64,000 nt of DNA from Swingsia samuiensis (GTDB taxonomy: Bacteria > Pseudomonadota > Alphaproteobacteria > Acetobacterales > Acetobacteraceae), in assembly GCF_006542355.1 (NCBI RefSeq), contig NZ_CP038141.1:777001-841000 (forward strand). The letters run 5' to 3'. Both the position numbers and the translations under genes were made by a program. Below the pieces are notes generated by a model. That model made no database searches and had not been told where the DNA came from. It was given only the letters and a program-made list of their open reading frames with translations. Below, in pieces: positions 18,033 through 27,048 of this stretch. How positions within the stretch are numbered: position 1 is the stretch's first letter; each line of letters starts with the position of its first letter.

Positions 18033-18557
18033 TTATTTCTTTACGGTTGGGGTTGCCCCCACGGTTGGATTTCGTCCCAACGCTGAGTTTTCCCGTATTC
18101 TGCGATTTTCTGCATCGCCATCAACAACTGAACCTGCTTTGCCGCCCTGCCAGAACATTAAATTATCGACAAAACCTGCATCTGCATTCCCAAGCTCAGC
18201 ATTATTAGGCGCTGTAGACGCTTGATCAACCTCATTCGCCAGTGCTGCTTGCCCGCTACTATTTTGCGCAGAAGCAGAGTGCAGGGCTGTTTCAGGAGAC
18301 AATGTCTCAAGCGCTTGCATACGCGGGCTCTCATCAGGACGATGAGCATCCGATGCGCCCGGAAGCTGCATTTTTTCTGACGGGGGCATAGATAACGGTG
18401 CACGTGTGGTGACCGTATATTCATCTGGCATCGAACGTTCCATACCAAATGCACGCTCAACATCGCTTCCCGAACATCCGGAAAGCATCAAAGAAACAGA
18501 AGCCACCGCTCCTATCTGGACGCCCAAACGAACAACAAAAAGACGACTAAGGTGCAT
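18033..18557 (-). CDS. DUF3035-like lipoprotein
   Basis: With the start at 18557 the product is 174 residues with a lipoprotein signal ending LMLSGC (C28). The open frame reaches 18608, but the longer form would put 17 extra hydrophobic residues before a standard signal. After the lipobox comes ERAFGMERSMPDEYTVTTRAPLSMPP, the N-terminal signature of the alphaproteobacterial DUF3035 family (PDEF/Y-V-x-x-R-PL-x-x-PP). The rest is Ala/Ser-rich and probably disordered. Likely lipidated and in the envelope; function unknown. It sits directly after lspA, whose product processes lipoproteins. Confidence 0.75.
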   Translation of the reverse strand: MHLSRLFVVRLGVQIGAVASVSLMLSGCSGSDVERAFGMERSMPDEYTVTTRAPLSMPPSEKMQLPGASDAHRPDESPRMQALETLSPETALHSASAQNSSGQAALANEVDQASTAPNNAELGNADAGFVDNLMFWQGGKAGSVVDGDAENRRIRENSALGRNPTVGATPTVKK

Positions 18558-18638
18558 TGATATTATGCCTCGGGAAGCGATTACGATGATGTATAGTCCT
18601 ACAAGCACTGTTATTGTAGAGCAAGCGCATTAAACAAA

Positions 18639-19154
18639 TCAACGTGTTGTTTCATGGCGCGCCTGACGTTCTGCCAAAAGAGAATCAATCATCCACACAG
18701 CAACGCCACACACAATACCAGAATCTGCTACATTAAATACATACCATGACCAACCGAAGGCATGAGCATGTAAAAAATCTACAACAGCCCCGTATCTTAA
18801 ACGATCAATAACATTTCCTATAGCACCTCCGGCAATGGCCCCAGCTGATGCTGCAATCAAGGTTCGTGGTGTTCTCGCTATAACCCATATTAAAACGAGC
18901 ACTGCCAAAAGAGAAATAATACAGAAAACCCACGGTCCTTTTGCCCCAAGGCCGCCAAACATCCCAAAAGTTACGGCATGGTTCCACACCATCGTAAAGT
19001 TCAAGAATGGCAGAATCTGAACAGACCCTCGCTCTGGCAAATGATAGCTATACAAAATCCAATTTTTGCTGATTTGGTCCAAAACAAGAACCAAAATCAG
19101 CAAAGACAGACCCAGAATAACACGCCTTTTCTGGCCTACTGAACGAGACATCAA
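18639..19154 (-). CDS. lspA: Lipoprotein signal peptidase (signal peptidase II)
   Basis: The 171-residue inner-membrane aspartyl protease has four hydrophobic segments. The catalytic aspartates are in GAVVDFLHAH (D126) and FNVADSGI (D144), with the GNVIDRLRYG motif before the first. It removes signal peptides from diacylglyceryl-modified prolipoproteins. Its start overlaps the ileS stop by 4 bp (ATGA), the classical ileS-lspA arrangement, and a lipoprotein gene follows. Confidence 0.96.
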   Translation of the reverse strand: MMSRSVGQKRRVILGLSLLILVLVLDQISKNWILYSYHLPERGSVQILPFLNFTMVWNHAVTFGMFGGLGAKGPWVFCIISLLAVLVLIWVIARTPRTLIAASAGAIAGGAIGNVIDRLRYGAVVDFLHAHAFGWSWYVFNVADSGIVCGVAVWMIDSLLAERQARHETTR

Positions 19155-22018
19155 GCACTTACCACGTTAACGCAACGAAGACACAATGCCGGATGTTCTT
19201 TATTTTCACCGACCTCAGGCAAAACCTTCCAGCAACGCGCACATTTATGCCCAGCCGCCCGCTCTACCGTAGGGCCACCATGACGTGTCTCTCCCGGTAG
19301 AAGTTCGACCTCGGCATGAGACGTAATCAACAACTCTGCCCAATCGAAACCACCAAGCTTTTCAGCCTCTTCTTGAGAGAAAGGCAAAGTCACGTCAGCT
19401 TCTAGGGAAGAGCCAATAATACCTTCTCGACGCGCCGTTTCCAACTCCGTCGTTACAATCCGACGATAGGCACGAATATCTTCCCACAGCTCACCTAATT
19501 CTGGCTTATTCCACGCTGCGTCTGGTTCAAAAAATGGTTCAAGATGAACGCTTGTTTCCTCTCCAAACCGGGCTTGCCATGCTTCTTCTGCTGTAAAGAC
19601 AAGAACAGGAGCAAGCCACGTGCACAGAGCGCGTTGTAAAATATCCAAGACTGTCCGTGCCGCACGGCGCGTCATATCCGAAGGTGCGTCGCAATAAATC
19701 GCATCTTTACGAATATCAAAGTAAAAAGCGGACAGATCTGTCGTACAAAAACCGTGCAAAGCTGGATAAACACCGACCCATTCATGGGTTTCCACAGCCT
19801 CTGCAATCAATGCACGCAATTCCGTTAAACGATGTAAGATATATTGCTCTAGCGGAGGCATATCTTCATAGGACACAGCTTCTTCTGGCGTATAGCTATC
19901 CAACGCACCTAAAAGCCAGCGCAAAGTATTTCTTAAACGTCGGTACAACTCACCTTGCTGTTTAAGGATCTCATGCCCAATACGCAGATCTTCATTCGTA
20001 TCGGAGTTCAAAACCCACAACCGCAAAATATCCGCACCGAGCTTATCTGTTACATCCGTTGGGGAAATAACGTTTCCTAAAGACTTGGACATTTTTCGTC
20101 CTTGCTCATCAAGAACAAAGCCGTTTGTCACAATCGCCTTATAAGGTGCACATCCTTGGGTCCCGACGCTTTCTAATAATGAAGACTGGAACCAACCACG
20201 ATGTTGATCTGAACCTTCCAGATACAGATCTGCCGGGAAGCTCAACCCTTCTTGACCTAATACGAACTGGTGAGAGGCACCGGATTCAAACCAGACGTCT
20301 ACAATATCAAAGACCTGTTCATAATCATCTGGATTACGCTCTGGGCCCAAGAAAACAGCTGGATCTGTATTATACCACGCATCCGCACCTTTTTCTTTAA
20401 AGGCATCGACCACGCGCTGCATTACATCAGCATCTCTCAGAACTTCACCCGTTCTTTTCTCTACGAAAATGGCGATTGGAACGCCCCATGCACGCTGACG
20501 GGAAATGCACCAATCTGGTCTTTGCTCCACCATGGACGTTAAACGACGGCGCGATGATTCAGGAACAAAGGTTACGTCATGCAGCGCATTTAAAGAGGCT
20601 TCACGCAGCTCCGTTGCACCATCCATGCCGATGAACCATTGCGGTGTAGCACGGAAAATGATCGGTGCTTTTGAACGCCATGAATGTGGATAAGAGTGGT
20701 TTATCTTTCCACGCCCCATCAGACCAATCGCTGGCTCACCTGCAGCCTCTGCTCTTTGACGCGCCTCCGTTAATAAATCACTAACAGGTTCAGCCGCCTT
20801 AAAAACATGGAGCCCTTCCAAGTGAGGAACCCAAGGGGCATAACGCCCATCTCCTTGGACCAACTCTGTTACTTCAATGCCATGCTGACGGCATGTTACA
20901 AAGTCATCCTGGCCATGAGCAGGAGCCATATGAACTAGGCCCGTACCGACCTCTGTTGTTACGAACTCACCCGGCAGCATTGGAACATCATAATCATAGC
21001 CATTTCCACGCAAAGGATGCGCAAAGACAGCCCCCTCTAACGCTTTTCCTGGCAACGTATACAGCACATGAGACCCGCTGATACCGACTTCTTTTGAGAA
21101 GGTTTCAACCAAATCTTCTGCTATTAATAAACGCGCACCTTGAGGGACGAGGCTTTCTTCTGTCGTTTCATCTACCCGCAAAACAACATATGTAATATCT
21201 GGGCCGTACGCTAAAGCGCGGTTGGCTGGGATGGTCCAAGGTGTTGTCGTCCAGATCACAGCCGAGACACCTTTAAGGGCTTGTCCGGGTGTTGGATCCT
21301 TCACGGCTGGAAACGCAACAAACAACGTGGTTGAATCAATATCGTGATATTCAATTTCTGCTTCTGCGAGAGCCGTTTTCTCAACAGGGCTCCACATAAC
21401 AGGCCTTAGGCCACGATAAAGGCTTCCATCCAGTAGAAAACGACCAATTTCTTCAACAATTTTCGCTTCTGAACTGAAATCCATAGTAACATATCGGTTC
21501 TCCCATTCCGCTTGGATCCCGATACGCTTAAAGCCTTCAGCTTGGTTGCCCACCCACTCTGCGGCATATTGCCGGCACTCTTCGCGAAATTGTAAAACAG
21601 GAACGGTATCTTTATCTTTCCCGGCTTTCCGATACTGTTCCTCAATCCGCCATTCAATCGGCAGACCATGACAATCCCATCCGGGCAAATATCGCACTTC
21701 AAAACCAGACATACGATGTGCACGGTTAATAACGTCTTTCATCACCTTATTAAGAGCATGCCCGATGTGAATATGCCCATTCGCGTATGGAGGGCCGTCA
21801 TGCAAAGTGAAAACAGGGCGCCCCTTACCTGCTTCACGAATTTTGCCATCCAGATCCATTTCCGCCCAATGCTGCAGAATTTCAGGCTCACGCTTTGGCA
21901 AACCTCCTCGCATCGGAAAACTTGTACGGGGAAGAAAAACGGTATCGCGATAACGATCCTGTTGTTCTTTAAAATTCATATCGGACTTATCGGACATGGG
22001 GCGACCAACTTTAGACAT
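19151..22018 (-). CDS. ileS: Isoleucyl-tRNA synthetase
   Basis: The 955-residue class I synthetase has the HIGH motif at 84-87 (HIHIGHALNK) and KMSKS at 642-646. Between them is the CP1 editing domain (WTTTPWTIPANRA, HMAPAHGQDD). The C-terminal zinc finger (CARCWKVLPE...CLRC) is typical of bacterial IleS1. It charges tRNA-Ile. It begins the ileS-lspA-lipoprotein-mutL cluster, and its start at 22018 is the first ATG after the divergent spacer. Confidence 0.97.
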   Translation of the reverse strand: MSKVGRPMSDKSDMNFKEQQDRYRDTVFLPRTSFPMRGGLPKREPEILQHWAEMDLDGKIREAGKGRPVFTLHDGPPYANGHIHIGHALNKVMKDVINRAHRMSGFEVRYLPGWDCHGLPIEWRIEEQYRKAGKDKDTVPVLQFREECRQYAAEWVGNQAEGFKRIGIQAEWENRYVTMDFSSEAKIVEEIGRFLLDGSLYRGLRPVMWSPVEKTALAEAEIEYHDIDSTTLFVAFPAVKDPTPGQALKGVSAVIWTTTPWTIPANRALAYGPDITYVVLRVDETTEESLVPQGARLLIAEDLVETFSKEVGISGSHVLYTLPGKALEGAVFAHPLRGNGYDYDVPMLPGEFVTTEVGTGLVHMAPAHGQDDFVTCRQHGIEVTELVQGDGRYAPWVPHLEGLHVFKAAEPVSDLLTEARQRAEAAGEPAIGLMGRGKINHSYPHSWRSKAPIIFRATPQWFIGMDGATELREASLNALHDVTFVPESSRRRLTSMVEQRPDWCISRQRAWGVPIAIFVEKRTGEVLRDADVMQRVVDAFKEKGADAWYNTDPAVFLGPERNPDDYEQVFDIVDVWFESGASHQFVLGQEGLSFPADLYLEGSDQHRGWFQSSLLESVGTQGCAPYKAIVTNGFVLDEQGRKMSKSLGNVISPTDVTDKLGADILRLWVLNSDTNEDLRIGHEILKQQGELYRRLRNTLRWLLGALDSYTPEEAVSYEDMPPLEQYILHRLTELRALIAEAVETHEWVGVYPALHGFCTTDLSAFYFDIRKDAIYCDAPSDMTRRAARTVLDILQRALCTWLAPVLVFTAEEAWQARFGEETSVHLEPFFEPDAAWNKPELGELWEDIRAYRRIVTTELETARREGIIGSSLEADVTLPFSQEEAEKLGGFDWAELLITSHAEVELLPGETRHGGPTVERAAGHKCARCWKVLPEVGENKEHPALCLRCVNVVSA

Positions 22019-22252
22019 TCATAAAAGAGTGTTCATATGGAGATGACGGCATCATAAGGTCAAGAGTACAAACGCTTTCTCTTATATTTTATACAAAAAT
22101 CACGTCTTTTTTTGCTTTCTCCAAAGGCATTATTTTTGACACATTAAAATTATATAAACACATAATCATGTTTTTTATTTCTTACATTTAATAAAATACG
22201 CTAAAGAGAAGATAACGGTAATAATTCTTAATTGCAGAATGTCTTTCATAAC
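22019..22252. promoter_or_regulatory. 234-bp divergent spacer between ileS and the GT25 gene
   Basis: AT-rich and without a gene. It contains TTGACA at 22136-22141 and CATAAT at 22161-22166 on the plus strand, a 19-nt spaced, weak promoter candidate. I did not find a T-box or other clear leader RNA upstream of ileS. Confidence 0.35.
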
Positions 22253-23032
22253 ATGAAAAGTTTTGTCATAAATTTAGAGAGAGACTCTCAAAGACTCGCT
22301 CACTTTCACAAGCAAAATGCAGACTGTGACCTAAAGCCTGAGCGTTTCCCTGCGTTTGATGGGAGTACCTTATCTCGCAACGAACTTATTCAAAACGGTA
22401 TCATAACAGAAGAAAACACATATTCTCCCACTGCTCTAGGCTGCATGATGTCTCATCTCACTCTCTGGAGGCGAGCCATTGAAGAACAAGACTCTATTAC
22501 CATTTTTGAAGATGACGCTATTCTTCATCAAAACTTTTTATCTCTCGCACAAAATACTTTACGCCAACGCCCAGACTTTGATCTCATTTTTTGGGGATGT
22601 AATACTGATTGGCCGTTCCAAATTCAGCTTAATCGTGGTTTTCCTCCAACCACCTTATTTCATGGGACAGAACAAAGCTCTTTTGACCCAACTGAGCCTC
22701 TCTCAGGAAACGTTACCCTCGCCTCTCTCACTCAGTGTGCAGGGGCCTGTTCTTACACAATATCTCCTAAAGGCGCGGAGGCTTTATTAAGCCGTTTCCT
22801 TCCGAATGGGAATGACCCGGCAACCTTACGTTATTTCCAAAACGGCCTTGGCACTGAACACATTACTATTCCGTGGCACAACCATGGTGTCGATGTTGGA
22901 ATGTCTCGTATTTTACCCTCGCTTGATGCCTATATTTGCTTGCCCTTCCTCGCAGCATCAAAAAATGATTGGAGTATTTCCAACTTTAAACGTGTTGGGC
23001 ACAGCTTACATGTCATTGAACCAGAGACTTAA
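22253..23032 (+). CDS. Glycosyltransferase family 25 protein
   Basis: With the ATG at 22253 it has 259 residues. The start MKSFVINLERDSQRLAHF is typical of GT25 (LPS beta-glycosyltransferases), and SPTALGCMMSHLTLWRRAI with IFEDDAIL (the DxD-like metal site) confirm the fold. An in-frame TTG at 22232 is a less likely start. Family members add galactose or glucose to lipooligosaccharide or other surface glycans in the cytoplasm. The next gene, a Sel1-repeat protein, follows after 12 bp and is probably co-transcribed. Confidence 0.85.
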   Translation: MKSFVINLERDSQRLAHFHKQNADCDLKPERFPAFDGSTLSRNELIQNGIITEENTYSPTALGCMMSHLTLWRRAIEEQDSITIFEDDAILHQNFLSLAQNTLRQRPDFDLIFWGCNTDWPFQIQLNRGFPPTTLFHGTEQSSFDPTEPLSGNVTLASLTQCAGACSYTISPKGAEALLSRFLPNGNDPATLRYFQNGLGTEHITIPWHNHGVDVGMSRILPSLDAYICLPFLAASKNDWSISNFKRVGHSLHVIEPET

Positions 23033-23044
23033 TATTAGGCAGTA

Positions 23045-23767
23045 ATGTCCCTCACCCCCCTACCTCCAGCCATTGAAGAAATTCATCAAAAAGCCCTCAA
23101 AGGTCATCTGCTTGAAATCGTTCAATGGGGACAAATTCTTCTAAAAAGCGTCCATGTGCCCCCCAATCCATCAGAAGCATTTGCATGGTTTAAAATTGCT
23201 TCGGATGCGGGCTTTGGGCCTGGCCAAAACATGCTCGGCCGATGCTTTCAGTTTGGCTGGGGCTGTCATAAAGATCTTCTCCAAGCAGCCTCTCTTTATG
23301 AAAAAGCAGCTCAAACCGGGTATGAGTGGGGCCGATATAATTTGGGCATTCTCATTATGAGAGGAATGGGACAACCTCAAAATTTACCAAAAGCGTTTGA
23401 TCTCTTTCGTATTGCAGCACAAAACGGACATGCAAAATCCATGAACCTCTACGCACGCTTCCTAGAGGAAGGGTGGGGTACCGTTCAAAACACATCAGAT
23501 GCTTTAATATGGTATCGCAAATCCGCAGAAAACGGAGATTATCGAGGGCAACACAATTATGCTACGGCACTTGTTGATAAAGGGAAGATTGACGAAGCAT
23601 TGGATTGGTGGCGCAAAGCTATTCTAACTGCAACCTCAGACATTCTCTTAGCCATGCACAGGCAAATTACAGCCCTTCATGACGATAAAGACCCAGATTT
23701 ACTTGCTCATGTTGAAGAACGCTTAAAAGAAATGGGAATACGCCCTCCCCATCCTCCACCCCCCTAA
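23045..23767 (+). CDS. Sel1-repeat (TPR-like) protein
   Basis: The 240-residue soluble protein has about four Sel1-like helical repeats (AFAWFKIASDAG, AASLYEKAAQTGYEWG, AFDLFRIAAQNGHAKS, ALIWYRKSAENGDYRG) followed by a degenerate fifth. Such repeats mediate protein-protein contacts. No signal peptide is seen. It is 12 bp after the GT25 gene and ends 10 bp before the convergent ribF stop. Its partner is unknown. Confidence 0.85.
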   Translation: MSLTPLPPAIEEIHQKALKGHLLEIVQWGQILLKSVHVPPNPSEAFAWFKIASDAGFGPGQNMLGRCFQFGWGCHKDLLQAASLYEKAAQTGYEWGRYNLGILIMRGMGQPQNLPKAFDLFRIAAQNGHAKSMNLYARFLEEGWGTVQNTSDALIWYRKSAENGDYRGQHNYATALVDKGKIDEALDWWRKAILTATSDILLAMHRQITALHDDKDPDLLAHVEERLKEMGIRPPHPPPP

Positions 23768-23777
23768 AATGAAGGTC

Positions 23778-24704
23778 TTATCGCGCTAAAATCTGACGTG
23801 CTTGCTGAGCATCAACCGCAATTTGCTCTTTCAACTCATCCAACCCTGAAAAACGTTTTTCTTCACGCAGCAAGGCAATCAAGGCCACACTCAAAGTCTG
23901 GCCATAAAGATCTTCATCAAAATCAAACAAATGAACCTCTAGCCGGCTTTCTTTGCCATCATTAATGGTGGGGCGACGCCCAACATTGGCAACGCCCGGC
24001 AGGATACGACCATCCGGTAAAGTAATCCTTACCGCATACGCGCCGCGTGCAGGCTCAAGCTGTTCTCCCAATGGAATGTTAGCTGTAGGAAAACCTAACA
24101 GTCTTCCCCTTTGATCCCCTTTGACAACAGGACCAACAATCGACCAAGGGCGGCCCAACTCTTGCATTGCTTTTTCTGGATAACCTTCTTGCAGCCACCG
24201 ACGAATACGACTGGATGAGATAGGCCCACCCTCATCCATCAAAGGAGACACACATGTCATACCGACCTCATGCCTTGTCAAAAGTTTTTCTAAATAATCC
24301 GTATTTCCTACCCGACGATGGCCAAAAGCAAAATCTGCACCACATGCGATATGCACGATACCTAGCCGACGGAGTAAAATATCTTCGACAAACTCTTCAG
24401 CACTCAAATGAGAAAACTGTTCATCAAATGGTATTTGAAAAACATGTTTAACACCATTTTCGGCCAGTATTTTTGTTCGAACAGAAGGCAGCATCAAACG
24501 AAAATTAGGATCTTGAGGGCGAAACAACTGCCGGGGATGAGGATTAAACGTCACCACCGATAATGGTCGATCCGGCCGTGCTGCTGCCAATGCGCGCAAT
24601 AAATGCACATGCCCTTGATGCACACCGTCAAAATTGCCTAAGGCCGCCACAGTTCCCCGAGCCGTCTCTGGTATATTTTTCCAATCTGTGTGCAGCTCAA
24701 TCAT
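23778..24704 (-). CDS. ribF: Bifunctional riboflavin kinase / FAD synthetase
   Basis: This 308-residue protein has an N-terminal nucleotidyltransferase domain with the HxGH-like motif GNFDGVHQGHVHLL and SSSRIRRWLQEG. The C-terminal flavokinase domain has GDQRGRLLGFPTANI, GAYAVRI and VGRRPTIND. It phosphorylates riboflavin to FMN and adenylates FMN to FAD. Its start overlaps the mtnC stop by 4 bp, so it lies at the end of the tatA-mtnB-mtnD-mtnC transcript. FAD supply suits an organism with several flavoprotein dehydrogenases. Confidence 0.95.
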   Translation of the reverse strand: MIELHTDWKNIPETARGTVAALGNFDGVHQGHVHLLRALAAARPDRPLSVVTFNPHPRQLFRPQDPNFRLMLPSVRTKILAENGVKHVFQIPFDEQFSHLSAEEFVEDILLRRLGIVHIACGADFAFGHRRVGNTDYLEKLLTRHEVGMTCVSPLMDEGGPISSSRIRRWLQEGYPEKAMQELGRPWSIVGPVVKGDQRGRLLGFPTANIPLGEQLEPARGAYAVRITLPDGRILPGVANVGRRPTINDGKESRLEVHLFDFDEDLYGQTLSVALIALLREEKRFSGLDELKEQIAVDAQQARQILAR

Positions 24705-25381
24705 GCGTCGAGATCAAACTCTTGAGCAACGTCATACAAATCCAACGCCTGCTTCACACCGCCCAGAGGAACAGTCCCATCCTGAGGACGGACCAACTGA
24801 CACACTTGAAAACCTGCCTTTTGAGCCGCCTCAAGCTCTGCCCCTATATCAGAAAGAAACAAGATTTCAGCCGGCTTCAACTGAGAAGCTTGAGCAATTT
24901 TTGTATAAGATTCCTGTTCTTTTTTTGAACCTGTCGAAAGATCAAAAAAATCATCAAATAAGGATGTAATATCACCTTGTTCTGTATGAGAGTATAATAA
25001 TTTCTGTGACGCGATTGATCCAGACGAATAAATGGACAACCTCAATCCCGCCTCAGACCATTTTTTCAGAACTGGCACAACATCCGGATACAAACTGGCT
25101 CGCAAAGCCCCATCTTCAAAGCCTTTTTTCCAAGCAATACCTTGAAGTGTCTTTAAAGGTGCGGCCTTTTCATCTTTTTCCATCCACTCCTGACAAACCG
25201 TTAAAGGATCCTTGTCAGGATATGCCACCACAATATCCGCCCGCGCTCCTACCACCTGCGGATTAGCATGATCCTCAATAACAGCCGGAAGCGCCTTTGC
25301 CGCGTATGGAAACATCACATCCCGTACAAACGAAATAGGGAGTGTAGTCCCCTCAATATCAAGCAAAACAAGACGGATCAT
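24701..25381 (-). CDS. mtnC: Enolase-phosphatase E1 (acireductone synthase)
   Basis: The 226-residue HAD-superfamily protein has motif I in LLDIEGTTLPISFV, motif II in SIYSSGS and the late acidic motif FLSDIGAELEAA. It enolises and dephosphorylates 2,3-diketo-5-methylthiopentyl-1-phosphate to the acireductone of methionine salvage. It lies between mtnD and ribF, overlapping ribF by 4 bp. Confidence 0.95.
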   Translation of the reverse strand: MIRLVLLDIEGTTLPISFVRDVMFPYAAKALPAVIEDHANPQVVGARADIVVAYPDKDPLTVCQEWMEKDEKAAPLKTLQGIAWKKGFEDGALRASLYPDVVPVLKKWSEAGLRLSIYSSGSIASQKLLYSHTEQGDITSLFDDFFDLSTGSKKEQESYTKIAQASQLKPAEILFLSDIGAELEAAQKAGFQVCQLVRPQDGTVPLGGVKQALDLYDVAQEFDLDA

Positions 25382-25416
25382 ATGACTCTCTATAAAATAT
25401 CAAATCAAATTAAGCA

Positions 25417-25959
25417 TTAAAAGTTAGATGCAAAACGATCAGCGATTGTATCGCCAGTATATTGAGCAATCCACCCTGTTTTATCCGTAAAAACACGAAG
25501 AGCAACAACATCAGGGGATAACCCTGCGTCAAACCAATGCGGCACCCCTGCTGGCACAGAAATCAAATCACCCGCAGTACACAAAACAGAATATACCCTC
25601 CCTCGTAAATGAAGTACGAAGAGGCCCTCCCCATGCACAAAAAAACGAACTTCGTCTTCACTGTGCGTATGCTCTGACAGAAATTTTTTACGTAACTCCG
25701 ATAAGTTGGGAGTATCTGCGTTGATGCATACAACATCGGCACTCCCGGCGCCTGTTTCTCCCATCAACGTGTCCAGATAAGGCTGGTAGACCCTCAAAAC
25801 CTCATCTGGTGAAGCATTTTTTTCAGGCGTGACGGGAGAGGACCATCGTTCAAATCGGATATGATAGGGTTTTAAAATTTCAGCAATTTCTCCAGGAGAA
25901 GAAACATCTATTAAAACCTGCTCAGGATTATCATCGCGATATACTGTTAAGCGGCTCAT
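25417..25959 (-). CDS. mtnD: Acireductone dioxygenase
   Basis: With the start at 25959 (MSRLTVYRDD) the protein is 180 residues, the usual length. The open frame continues to 25995, but that would overlap mtnB. The cupin metal site is in HTHSEDEVRFFVHGEG (H, H, E) and the later His in VPAGVPHWFD. The enzyme converts acireductone to 2-keto-4-methylthiobutyrate with Fe, or an off-pathway product with Ni. It starts just after the mtnB stop and precedes mtnC. Confidence 0.95.
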   Translation of the reverse strand: MSRLTVYRDDNPEQVLIDVSSPGEIAEILKPYHIRFERWSSPVTPEKNASPDEVLRVYQPYLDTLMGETGAGSADVVCINADTPNLSELRKKFLSEHTHSEDEVRFFVHGEGLFVLHLRGRVYSVLCTAGDLISVPAGVPHWFDAGLSPDVVALRVFTDKTGWIAQYTGDTIADRFASNF

Positions 25960-25961
25960 TA

Positions 25962-26591
25962 TTAACGCGCCTTTTGTAAACTGGCCAACTGACACGCAAG
26001 CAAAAACTCAAGACCTTCCAAACGCGCCAATGCCGTGAACATGTCCTTGCCCCATACATACACACCATGCCCACGAATAAGGTACCCCATTGTCATAGAC
26101 TCAAGGTGAGGAGCAACCTTTGTTGCAAGGCGCGCAATATCTTGATCATTTTCAAACAAAGGAAGTGTGAGACTCGTTTCGTGCGTGGTCTGCCCTTCAA
26201 ACACCTTCAGGACTTCATAGCCCTCCAATGTCAGAGCATTTGACTTCTCTTCCATCGACAACACAGTGGCTGCAACAGAATGTCCATGCAAAACAGCCCC
26301 AATAGACGCATCATGGGCGTAAAGCTGTGTGTGCAGCAAAGTCTCAGCGCTTGCTTTTGTCCCAGAAACAAGAGGCTCCCCTGATGGGGTTACCTCTATC
26401 ACATCACGCTCGGTTAAAAAGCCTTTATGGCCGCCTGAGCGCGTAATGGCGATGCGACCATCCTTCAGACGGCAAGAGAGATTTCCAGCAGTTGCTGGAA
26501 CCCATCCTCTTTGATCCATTCTGTGGCCTGCTCGTACAATATGATGGCAGGCATCAGACCACGCCGCATCTAATTCAGTTTTATACATCAA
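25962..26591 (-). CDS. mtnB: Methylthioribulose-1-phosphate dehydratase
   Basis: The 209-residue class II aldolase-fold protein has zinc ligands in [14 protein letters not shown] and [12 protein letters not shown], the early [10 protein letters not shown] and [11 protein letters not shown]. It dehydrates 5-methylthioribulose-1-phosphate to the diketo compound used by MtnC. Its start overlaps the tatA stop by 4 bp. mtnA and mtnK/mtnP, needed for the first steps, are not in this window. Confidence 0.94.
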   Translation of the reverse strand: MMYKTELDAAWSDACHHIVRAGHRMDQRGWVPATAGNLSCRLKDGRIAITRSGGHKGFLTERDVIEVTPSGEPLVSGTKASAETLLHTQLYAHDASIGAVLHGHSVAATVLSMEEKSNALTLEGYEVLKVFEGQTTHETSLTLPLFENDQDIARLATKVAPHLESMTMGYLIRGHGVYVWGKDMFTALARLEGLEFLLACQLASLQKAR

Positions 26592-26854
26592 ACCTGAGAG
26601 CGATGAGTATCGTTGCTTGAAGAGTTTGTCGTCTGATTATAATTAGGAGACGACTGATTCGGAGGAGAAATATGGCCTGATGGCTGGCTCGAATCATGCG
26701 ATGACATATTTTCATCATCCGCCATATTCTTCTTGAAAGATTTAATGCCTTTCGCAAAATCTCCCATCAAACCACTGATTTTACCGCCGCCGCCAAACAC
26801 GACAAGCAGAACAACCGCCAAAATCAACCAGTGAACGGGGCTCATGCTGCCCAT
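26588..26854 (-). CDS. tatA: Sec-independent translocase subunit TatA
   Basis: The 88-residue protein has one N-terminal membrane helix ([19 protein letters not shown]), the amphipathic helix [20 protein letters not shown] and a polar Ser/Asn/Pro-rich tail. That is the TatA/E plan, with the Gly hinge and [10 protein letters not shown]. It forms the pore for export of folded cofactor proteins. TatB and TatC are not beside it. The fdh and gnd small subunits in this window carry twin arginines, so they are plausible substrates. Confidence 0.93.
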   Translation of the reverse strand: MGSMSPVHWLILAVVLLVVFGGGGKISGLMGDFAKGIKSFKKNMADDENMSSHDSSQPSGHISPPNQSSPNYNQTTNSSSNDTHRSQV

Positions 26855-27010
26855 AGTGTCATACTCCGAAAACTATCAAGCCTTTCATGTGGCGAGCCTT
26901 ACCTTTATGTGCAAGCACTTTTAGGTTCGACCACCCTCATTAAAAGCTATTCACTCTATATAACAACTTTATAAACTACTCTCTTCCCTTTAGCCAGAAA
27001 AGGTAAGAAC

Positions 27011-27039
27011 AAGCCATTCAATTTATTTTCGAATGGCTT
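27011..27039 (-). terminator. Hairpin after the aroE-like gene
   Basis: AAGCCATTC and GAATGGCTT form a perfect 9-bp stem around an 11-nt loop, starting 10 bp past the stop codon of the shikimate dehydrogenase-like gene. The following T-run is poor. Probable terminator of the fdh-oprB-aroE cluster. The remaining spacer up to 26855 holds nothing recognisable apart from the upstream region of tatA. Confidence 0.55.
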
Positions 27040-27048
27040 GAAAGGGTT

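Noticed and set aside
26855-27048. tRNA or small RNA gene in the spacer between tatA and the aroE-like gene
   Set aside because: No cloverleaf or conserved tRNA arm sequences were found; the only structure is the terminator-like hairpin.
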